A stretch of 5,396 nt of DNA from Bacillota bacterium (GTDB lineage: Bacteria > Bacillota > Clostridia > Saccharofermentanales > UBA5734): contig JAEXPB010000446.1 in assembly GCA_023438965.1 (NCBI GenBank), positions 1 through 5,396 of the forward strand. The letters are read 5' to 3'. Below are positions 1-5,396 of this stretch, in pieces (positions within the stretch are counted from its first letter, which is position 1; each line of letters starts with the position of its first letter). A program made the translations under genes and the position numbers. Below the pieces are notes generated by a model. The model ran no database searches and was not told the DNA's origin. It saw only the letters and a list, made by a program, of their open reading frames with translations.

Positions 1-282
1 CACCTGATCCCACAAATCACGCTGGACGCTTCGGCGGCCCTGGCCAGCTCGACACCGAAGGAAGTCTGGGGCTCTTTCACCTTCACGACCGAAGACAACC
101 AGAAACTGACCGAAGTCTCGCAGGATATCAACACCTATGTGACCGACATGCGGGCCAAGTTCATCACCGGCGCCGTATCGTTCGACACCTGGGACACTTA
201 TGTCAAGACCATCAAGGACATGGGTCTCGACAAGTATGCCGCCCTGATGCAGAAGGGCTTGGATAACTACAGCAAGAAATAG
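1..282 (+). CDS. ABC transporter sugar-binding protein, C-terminal part (LplA/YtcQ-like), 5' truncated
   Basis: This is the last 93 codons of an open frame that enters from the left edge and ends at TAG 280-282, followed at once by a second in-frame TAG (283-285). The translated tail holds the pattern INTYVTDMRAKFITG, then a W-D-x-Y-V segment (SFDTWDTYVKTI), then MGLDKYAALMQKGLDNY and a lysine end. That is the usual C-terminal helix set of the LplA/YtcQ-type family 1 extracellular binding proteins. Such proteins are lipid-anchored outside the membrane and deliver oligosaccharides to a two-permease ABC importer. The signal peptide, lipobox and ligand-binding residues lie outside the window, so the substrate is unknown. 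Its position directly upstream of a membrane AraC regulator and glycosidase genes fits a sugar-uptake locus. The family call is fairly firm; the specificity is not. Confidence 0.82.
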   Translation, partial: HLIPQITLDASAALASSTPKEVWGSFTFTTEDNQKLTEVSQDINTYVTDMRAKFITGAVSFDTWDTYVKTIKDMGLDKYAALMQKGLDNYSKK

Positions 283-297
283 TAGAATGTAAGCAGC

Positions 298-341
298 TGA
301 TTGGCCGGCAGCCATCCATCCGGGTTGCTGCCGGCCGATCA
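298..341 (+). promoter_or_regulatory. Long intercistronic hairpin between binding-protein and regulator genes
   Basis: Bases 298-312 pair with 327-341 over 15 positions, all Watson-Crick except one T·G at 302/337. After one C/T mismatch (313/326) the stem resumes with 314-317 against 322-325 (including one T·G), closed by a four-base ATCC loop at 318-321. The core is the ten-base GGCCGGCAGC and its complement, so the RNA hairpin should be very stable. No T-run follows, so it is not a standard intrinsic terminator. It starts 15 bases after the binding-protein stop and ends four bases before the regulator's ribosome binding site. By analogy with other transporter operons, it may protect the 3' end of the abundant binding-protein mRNA and reduce expression of the regulator. 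That role is inference; the structure is seen. Confidence 0.75.
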
Positions 342-345
342 TCGC

Positions 346-352
346 GGGAGGT
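346..352 (+). promoter_or_regulatory. Ribosome binding site of the AraC-type regulator
   Basis: GGGAGGT lies three bases before the ATG at 356 (four bases counted from GGAGG). The spacing is shorter than usual but the match to the anti-Shine-Dalgarno is good, and it decides the start. The strong hairpin ending at 341 is immediately upstream and could influence ribosome access. Confidence 0.7.
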
Positions 353-355
353 CTC

Positions 356-2713
356 ATGGTTCTGCGCCGCCATCTGCCTGAAATCAAGAAAATACCTCGT
401 TTGCTGCTCCGTTTCTGGCTGTCTTACGTGGCCTTGGTTGCCCTGCTGGTGGTCATCATCGGTATCCCGCTCGGTTTCGGCACCTTCCGGCTGCTCAGCG
501 AGGAGGCTTACGCCACCGCAGAGAGCGATCTGCTGAGCTTTAGCCAGTCGATCAGCACCCGACTGAAGGAAATGGACCGCATCACCGTTCAAATCAACGA
601 CAATCAGCGCCTGATCCCCTACTTCCTGGCCAGCGGCGGCATTTATGCCCGGGATGCAGTCAATGAGCTGGTCAAGATTCGGCGTTCCAATGATTTCATC
701 TACGATGTCGCAGTCTACTTCACGCCCGACACCTCGATCGGCAACGAGCAGGGCATGTTCTATGCGGCCAGCGGCATTTACGAGCCGGAGATGTTCTTCA
801 ACGATTTCTATCGCTACGAATCCTGGAACCTGTCCCTGTTCCGCCAGGATGTCAGCGGATTTACCCACTCGACCATGCGCCCGCTGGAGAAGATCTGGCT
901 GAACAAGAACTACTCCGAGCGGTTCCTGACCTACATCTGCCCGCTGCTGTCCAATATGCCGAGCAACAACCGCGGCGTGGTCCTCTTCCTGATCAACGAA
1001 GACCGCCTGAACGAATTGATCGACAACTCCTCCCTGCACAAGAATGGCATGACCAGCCTGCATGACGCCAACGGCCGACTGCTGTTCGCCGCCAACCGTC
1101 TGGCGCTCAAGGTCGATTCCACCGACATTTTCGCGCAGTTGCAGGACACGGAGGCCCTGCAGCCCGGGTTGCGGGATGTCACGCTCTTCCATGAGGCCTT
1201 CAAGCAGGTCACGATCCGCTCGACCTACAACCAATGGTCCTACAGCGGCATCCTGCCCAAGAGCCTCCTGCTGCGGAAAGTCTATGCCAATCTGGAGGTG
1301 TTGCTCTACATCTTCATCACCGCCATGGTCATTGGCTTCATCCTGTCCTACCGGCTTTCGGTCACCAGCTACTCGCCGATCCGGAATCTGCGCCGCAAGC
1401 TGGCCGGCCAGCCGGAGGAGAGCGGCAAGATCGACGATCTGATGCTGATTTCCAATACGATGGACGATCTGGCCCGCAACAACGACAACCTGATCCTGAA
1501 ACTGAAGTCCCAGCAGCTGCTGGTCCGGATCCAGGTGCTGCAGAACCTGCTGAACAACCGCTTCCCGTCGCCCGGCGACGCCGAGGCGGCGCTCAAGGAT
1601 GCTGACGTCACTTTCAATTACCCCGATCTGGTGGTCCTGGCTTTTGCCATTGACGATTATGCCGCCTTCATCAACGGCAATGAGAAAGCCATGCAGGACC
1701 TGCTGCGCTTTGCCATGCTCAATGTCATCGAGGAATTATCCGATCGCCAGGGTTGCCAAGGCTATGGCATTGATTCGCTGATGCCGAACAAGATCATCCT
1801 CCTGTTGAATTACGACGGCAGCCTGTACCAGGCGAACCTGTTTGACGAGATCAGCCAGCAATTCATGCAGTTTTTCCAGCAAAATTTCAAGCGGTCGTTT
1901 ACCGTCGGCATCGGGCAGCCCTGCAGTTCGCTGCAGCAAGTCCCGCTGTCTTATGCTCAGGCGGTTACCGCCCTGCGCGAAGCATTCGTTATCGGCAAGG
2001 GTATTGTCATCCGGGCCGGCCAGCAGACCTTGCCGGTCCTGACCAAGTACTGGTACCCGGTCGAAGACGAGAACCTGTTGCTGAACGCCATTCGTCAAGG
2101 TAATGCCGTCGATGCCGAAACCGCACTCAAGATGCTGGTCGACCATTTGCTGGAGAAAAAACTGGCGGTCGAATCGGTCAAATCGGTCCTGGCCACGCTT
2201 ATCCACCGGATCCAGGTGCTGCTGGCGGACATGCGGATCAGCCCCGCCCGGGATGCCGCTGCGCTGGCCGAGTTGAACCAGGACACGATCTGGGAATGGC
2301 AGGACCAGATGATCGAGATCATCTGGCAGGCTTGCCGCGATTCGCAGATGATCAAGGAAAGCCACAACTTCCGGCTCAAGGACCAGCTGATCGAATTCAT
2401 CCAGGCCAACTACCAGCGGAACGACCTTTCGCTGCAGCTGTTCGCCGCCAAGTTCGACCTTTCGATGGGCTATATCACCCGCTTCTTCAAGAACCAGACC
2501 GGCCAGCCGCTGATGCTCTACCTGGACCAGGTCCGCTTGCAGCACGCCCGGCAGATGCTGGAGGAAACGACCCTGACCCTTCAGGAGATCATCCGGCGCT
2601 GCGGCTACCTCGACGAAACCAATTTCATCCGCAAGTTCAAACGCTATTATGGGCAGACGCCCATGCAATACCGCCGCGGCTGCCAGCTGGCGCAGCCGAA
2701 GAGCAACAGTTAA
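356..2713 (+). CDS. Membrane-anchored AraC-family transcriptional regulator (one-component sensor)
   Basis: This 785-residue protein probably senses an extracellular signal and controls transcription of the sugar locus. The N-terminus is basic (KKIPRLLLR) and is followed by a hydrophobic helix at about residues 20-44. Residues 45-312 should lie outside the membrane. They end in an ILPKSLLLRKV segment typical of YesN-like regulators from transporter loci. A second helix follows at about 313-335. A basic, coiled-coil-like linker (about 340-400) leads to a region at about 420-550 with the FTVGIG (515-520) and SYAQA (532-536) patterns. These recall the degenerate GGDEF-like domain of such regulators, without catalytic residues. 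The AraC domain occupies about 674-774, with one helix-turn-helix near 693-716 and a second ending in the family signature around GYLDETNFIRKFKRYYG (750-766). No receiver or kinase domain is present. The start is set by the ribosome binding site at 346-352. The ligand and target operators are unknown. Confidence 0.9.
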   Translation: MVLRRHLPEIKKIPRLLLRFWLSYVALVALLVVIIGIPLGFGTFRLLSEEAYATAESDLLSFSQSISTRLKEMDRITVQINDNQRLIPYFLASGGIYARDAVNELVKIRRSNDFIYDVAVYFTPDTSIGNEQGMFYAASGIYEPEMFFNDFYRYESWNLSLFRQDVSGFTHSTMRPLEKIWLNKNYSERFLTYICPLLSNMPSNNRGVVLFLINEDRLNELIDNSSLHKNGMTSLHDANGRLLFAANRLALKVDSTDIFAQLQDTEALQPGLRDVTLFHEAFKQVTIRSTYNQWSYSGILPKSLLLRKVYANLEVLLYIFITAMVIGFILSYRLSVTSYSPIRNLRRKLAGQPEESGKIDDLMLISNTMDDLARNNDNLILKLKSQQLLVRIQVLQNLLNNRFPSPGDAEAALKDADVTFNYPDLVVLAFAIDDYAAFINGNEKAMQDLLRFAMLNVIEELSDRQGCQGYGIDSLMPNKIILLLNYDGSLYQANLFDEISQQFMQFFQQNFKRSFTVGIGQPCSSLQQVPLSYAQAVTALREAFVIGKGIVIRAGQQTLPVLTKYWYPVEDENLLLNAIRQGNAVDAETALKMLVDHLLEKKLAVESVKSVLATLIHRIQVLLADMRISPARDAAALAELNQDTIWEWQDQMIEIIWQACRDSQMIKESHNFRLKDQLIEFIQANYQRNDLSLQLFAAKFDLSMGYITRFFKNQTGQPLMLYLDQVRLQHARQMLEETTLTLQEIIRRCGYLDETNFIRKFKRYYGQTPMQYRRGCQLAQPKSNS

Positions 2714-2780
2714 TACAAAGGTACTAGATCAACGCCTGTTGGCCGCCGCTACGGCCTGATCCGGCATTTTCCAGTCTGAT

Positions 2781-2786
2781 AAGGAG
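2781..2786 (+). promoter_or_regulatory. Ribosome binding site of the glycosidase gene
   Basis: AAGGAG lies six bases before the ATG at 2793, an ideal spacing, and fixes that start. The 79-base gap between the regulator stop and this gene shows no convincing -35/-10 pair, so co-transcription with the regulator is possible, although activation by the regulator from an atypical promoter here cannot be excluded. Confidence 0.85.
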
Positions 2787-2792
2787 TACACC

Positions 2793-4892
2793 ATGCTGAC
2801 CTGCAAAATTGTCCGGAAGGACCAGGCCTTGTTGATCGATGTCAACGGCCGGGAGACCTTCCCGTTCCTTTATGTGACCTATCATCCGGCCGGCGGCCTG
2901 TACGGCCCGTTCGGCGCCGCCGGCGTCCAGGTCGTCAGCACGGCCGTTTACCTGGGCGACCGGGGCATCAACAACCTGAGCGGCATTCGCCCTTTCCGGC
3001 CGGCGGCCTGGCTGGGTCCGGACCAGTTTGATTTTGCGGCCGTCGAGGAGGATTTCCAGCGGATTGTCGATGCGATCCCGGACGCCCTGATCCTGCCGCG
3101 CGTCTACCTCGACGTGCCCTCCTGGTGGGACCGGCTGCACCCCGACCAGACCAGCCGCGACTACGCCGGAACACCGGTCCGGCAGTCCTTTGCGTCCCGG
3201 GTCTGGCTGGATGACTGCCGTAGCGCGCTGAGCGCTTTCTATCACTGGCTGGCCGCCAACGGCTGGGAAGATCGTCTGATCGGCTGCCAGGTCGCTGCCG
3301 GCAGCACGGAAGAGTGGTTCCACCACCAGGCCTACCCAGGCCAGCTTCTGGATTATTCCGAAATCAACCGGCAGGGATTTGCCCGTTGGCTGTCCCGCCG
3401 TTACACTCAGGATATCAACCGGTTGAATGCTGCCTGGCATTGCTCGCCGCCTCTGGCCAGCTTTGCTGATGTTACGCTGCCGACGCCGGCGGAACGGCTG
3501 CAAGTCCTGGATGGCGACAGCCGTGACCCGGAACGGGAGCTGCCGGTGCTGGATTTCTATCGCTATCACAGCGCAGTGATCGCCAGCGCCATCCGCGAGC
3601 TCTGCGGCATGGTCAAGGCGATCAGCCAAGGCCGGCATCTGGCCGGTGCCTTCTATGGTTATGCGCTGGAGATCATGAGTCCGGACATGGGCGGTCATGC
3701 CTTGGCCGACCTGCTCGACGATCCGCAAGTAGATTTCCTGGCCAGCCCGAGCAGTTATATGAAATCGCGGGCCGTTGGCATCGACTGGCCATTCATGGGT
3801 CCGGTCGAGACCGTGCTGCGCCATGATAAGCTCTGGTTCGTCGAAGCCGATGTCCGCACCTGCCTGACGCGCTTCATGAAAGAAACCATGCCCTTTGCCG
3901 TCCCGGACAATCCGGCTTACGAGCAGGCAGTTTGGCTGGGTCCGGCCACACTGCCCCAGAGCCTGGGCGTCATGGCTAAGGTTTTCGCCCGCTCCCTGAC
4001 CGGCAATACGGCGCTCTGGTGGTTCGACATGTGGGGCGGCTGGTATGATGATCCAGCCATGCTGGATCTGATCCGCCGGACGAACCGGCTCTATACGGCG
4101 GTCATGGGTCGGGGCGGCTGCCAGCCGGCCACGGAGATCGCGGTGGTCGTCAGCGAGGAGGCTTATGCCTGTTTCCGGCGCGAAAGTCCGGTCATGCGCC
4201 AGGCGGTTTATGAGCAGCGCCTGGAACTGGGATTCCTCGGTGCGCCCTACCACGCCTACCTGCTGGAGGATTTGGCCCGCATGCCGGTCGATCCTTATAA
4301 GCTGATATTGTTCTTGAATGCGACTCACCTCACGGCCGACCAGTTGAACCTGATCCGGCAGCGCTTTTATGGCACCCGGCGGACTATCGTCTGGTGCGGC
4401 CTTGACTGTTCGCCGGATCAGCCCGGTCCGACCGGTTTCGCCGGCAGCCGACGGACGGACGGCACAGGCAGCGATGCCGAGGTTTCGGCGGGTGCGGACG
4501 ACGCGAGCGGCGCAGTATCTGGCAGCCGGCTTTACAGCCTTGTCGATCGCGACGGTCAGGCACCCTTGCCGATGCAAGTTGCTGCCGACCATACACAGGT
4601 CCTGTCACCCCGGCTAGGCATACCGGCCGCCCGCCTGCGCGAGCTGGCGATCATGGCCGGCGTCCATGTCTACTGCCATAGCGGCGAAGTTATCTACGCC
4701 AGCCGCGAATTCATCGCCATCCATGCCGCGACTGCCGGCGTCAAGCGGATCTACCTGCCCGAGCCCGGCGATGCCGAGTGGGTGATCGGCCAGGGCAAGC
4801 CGCTGCGTAATGTCCCCTATTTCGACATCGCCCTGGAACAGGGCGAAACGGCCCTGTGGCAGATCCGGCCGCTGGCCGAAGCCCGCGCATGA
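2793..4892 (+). CDS. Putative clan GH-A glycoside hydrolase, GH42/beta-galactosidase-like
   Basis: This 699-residue protein looks like a cytoplasmic retaining glycosidase acting on an imported saccharide. The N-terminus (MLTCKIVRKDQ) has no signal peptide or membrane helix. The first 430 or so residues read as a TIM barrel: NG near 18, the strand LPRVYLDVPSWW at 101-112, and STEEWF at 171-176, where E173 or E174 is the candidate acid/base. WFVEADVRT at 348-356 makes E351 the candidate nucleophile, and WWFDMWGGWY at 409-418 is a late-barrel aromatic loop. Residues of about 445-538 (EIAVVVSEEAY; LILFLNATHLTADQ) resemble the Rossmann-like trimerisation domain of GH42 enzymes. A Gly/Ala/Ser/Asp-rich stretch at about 540-578 then precedes a C-terminal beta domain (LRELAIMAGVHVYCHSGEVIYAS). 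Catalytic residue assignments are by position and pattern only. Galactosidase activity is one possibility among several, and the exact GH family is unsure. Confidence 0.72.
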   Translation: MLTCKIVRKDQALLIDVNGRETFPFLYVTYHPAGGLYGPFGAAGVQVVSTAVYLGDRGINNLSGIRPFRPAAWLGPDQFDFAAVEEDFQRIVDAIPDALILPRVYLDVPSWWDRLHPDQTSRDYAGTPVRQSFASRVWLDDCRSALSAFYHWLAANGWEDRLIGCQVAAGSTEEWFHHQAYPGQLLDYSEINRQGFARWLSRRYTQDINRLNAAWHCSPPLASFADVTLPTPAERLQVLDGDSRDPERELPVLDFYRYHSAVIASAIRELCGMVKAISQGRHLAGAFYGYALEIMSPDMGGHALADLLDDPQVDFLASPSSYMKSRAVGIDWPFMGPVETVLRHDKLWFVEADVRTCLTRFMKETMPFAVPDNPAYEQAVWLGPATLPQSLGVMAKVFARSLTGNTALWWFDMWGGWYDDPAMLDLIRRTNRLYTAVMGRGGCQPATEIAVVVSEEAYACFRRESPVMRQAVYEQRLELGFLGAPYHAYLLEDLARMPVDPYKLILFLNATHLTADQLNLIRQRFYGTRRTIVWCGLDCSPDQPGPTGFAGSRRTDGTGSDAEVSAGADDASGAVSGSRLYSLVDRDGQAPLPMQVAADHTQVLSPRLGIPAARLRELAIMAGVHVYCHSGEVIYASREFIAIHAATAGVKRIYLPEPGDAEWVIGQGKPLRNVPYFDIALEQGETALWQIRPLAEARA

Positions 4893-4898
4893 CAAGAA

Positions 4899-4905
4899 AG
4901 AGGTG
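4899..4905 (+). promoter_or_regulatory. Ribosome binding site of the DUF6259-like gene
   Basis: AGAGGTG, with GAGG at 4900-4903, sits eight bases before the ATG at 4912. Only 19 bases separate the preceding stop from this ATG, so the two genes are very likely one transcriptional unit. Confidence 0.7.
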
Positions 4906-4911
4906 TTCATC

Positions 4912-5396
4912 ATGTATCATTCCCGCATACGCTTCACGAATAACCGCGTCACGCTGGCGCTCGACCCCCTGACCGGCGAACTGATCGAGCTGGTCGACGA
5001 ACCGGCCAACGACAATCTGCTCAAAAGCCATCTCCGCCAGCCGCACCAGCCGTTCTGCTGCGAATGTCTGGTCGGCGGCCGCCCGGTCCTGGCCTGGCCG
5101 GCCCGTTATCCCGCCGTGCTGCAGGACGCGGCGCTGAAGCCGGCAATCGAGTGTTTCCGTCAATCCGATGGCAGTCAGCTGATCCGGGTCAGTTACCAAG
5201 CCCTGATGACTGACGAAGGTCCGGTCCAGATCGGCGCGGTTTACGAGATCACGCTGCCGCAGGACGACTGCCGGCTACAGTGGCGCATCAGCCTCAACAA
5301 CCGCCAGGCTGGCCTGACCGTCGACAAAGTCCGTTTCCCCAGCGTGCATGGCATCTACATCGGCGATTCCTGGCAGGACGACACACTGGTCTATCC
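4912..5396 (+). CDS. DUF6259-like sugar-associated protein, N-terminal part, 3' truncated
   Basis: An open frame starts at ATG 4912 and runs 161 full codons to the right edge without a stop. It begins with a beta-rich pattern, VTLALDPLTGELIELVDE (13-30), followed by NDNLL (33-37). Further on come LQWRISLNN (122-130), a VDKVRFPSVHGIYIG stretch (138-152) and a D-D-T-L-V-Y end. This order (a strand with D-x-x-T-G-x-L, then W-x-I-x-x-x-N, then V-x-F-P-x-x-x-G-I) matches my recollection of the N-terminal beta-sandwich of DUF6259 proteins. These large proteins occur in polysaccharide-degradation loci and are suspected glycosidases. No signal peptide is seen, so it should be cytoplasmic like its neighbour. 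A catalytic barrel, if present, lies beyond the window. An alternative is another mutarotase-like sandwich of a different glycoside hydrolase family. A cysteine cluster (CCEC, 49-52) is unusual but unexplained. Confidence 0.65.
   Translation, partial: MYHSRIRFTNNRVTLALDPLTGELIELVDEPANDNLLKSHLRQPHQPFCCECLVGGRPVLAWPARYPAVLQDAALKPAIECFRQSDGSQLIRVSYQALMTDEGPVQIGAVYEITLPQDDCRLQWRISLNNRQAGLTVDKVRFPSVHGIYIGDSWQDDTLVY

Noticed and set aside
298..341. Intrinsic (Rho-independent) terminator for the binding-protein gene.
   Set aside because: The hairpin is strong, but the following bases are TCGCGGGAGG with no T-run, so a standard terminator call is not justified.
212..1234. A 340-codon minus-strand open frame covering the end of the binding protein, the spacer and the start of the regulator.
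   Set aside because: It spans two well-supported + strand genes and the hairpin, and its product resembles no known family.
1736..2668. A 310-codon minus-strand open frame opposite the C-terminal half of the regulator.
   Set aside because: It mirrors the AraC domain codons, has no recognisable motif and is explained by codon bias of the real gene.
356..2713. Classification of the regulator as a two-component response regulator (YesN proper).
   Set aside because: The N-terminus is a membrane-spanning sensor, not a receiver domain with a phospho-accepting aspartate, so it is a one-component protein.
2714..2792. Sigma-70 promoter in the spacer before the glycosidase gene.
   Set aside because: Possible elements such as TTGGCC at 2739 have no acceptable -10 partner at 16-18 bases, so no promoter could be supported.
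4404..4530. Frameshift or degraded segment within the glycosidase.
   Set aside because: The other two forward frames of this stretch were read. One meets a stop at 4403-4405 and neither gives family-like sequence, while the annotated frame continues into a convincing C-terminal domain.
2724..4592. A 622-codon open frame on the minus strand opposite the glycosidase gene.
   Set aside because: It lies antisense to a gene with clear family motifs and a good ribosome binding site. Its translation has no recognisable domain, and long antisense frames are expected in GC-rich coding DNA.

Overview
The window is a piece of a carbohydrate-uptake and degradation locus from a GC-rich bacterium. Everything is coded on the + strand. 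The gene content is a lipoprotein-type sugar-binding protein, a membrane-anchored AraC-type regulator of the kind common beside such transporters, and cytoplasmic glycoside-active proteins. It is most typical of Bacillota (Paenibacillaceae- or Clostridia-like), and similar loci occur in some Spirochaetota. The window has no rRNA or other marker that fixes the taxon, and the high GC argues against low-GC Firmicutes.

Layout: (1) bases 1-282 are the last 93 codons of an ABC-transporter solute-binding protein (LplA/YtcQ-like, extracellular binding protein family 1). (2) Bases 283-355 are a short spacer holding a strong, long hairpin (298-341) that ends just before the next ribosome binding site. 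(3) Bases 356-2713 encode a 785-residue one-component sensor: two membrane helices flanking an extracytoplasmic domain, a coiled linker, a degenerate GGDEF-like region and a C-terminal AraC DNA-binding domain. (4) Bases 2714-2792 are a short spacer with a clear AAGGAG site and a weak interrupted inverted repeat. (5) Bases 2793-4892 encode a 699-residue clan GH-A (GH42-like) putative glycosidase with no signal peptide. (6) From base 4912 to the window end runs the N-terminal part of a second sugar-associated protein, resembling the DUF6259 family, cut by the window edge.

Working model (inference): the binding protein and its unseen permeases import an oligosaccharide. The membrane regulator senses an extracellular cue and activates transcription of the locus. 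The two cytoplasmic proteins then process the imported sugar. The substrate cannot be read from the sequence. The least explained points are the intercistronic hairpin, the low-complexity segment near the C-terminus of the glycosidase, and the uncharacterised pairing of this glycosidase with a DUF6259-like protein. I found no mobile element, CRISPR array, tRNA or phage gene, and no gene-free stretch longer than 80 bases.
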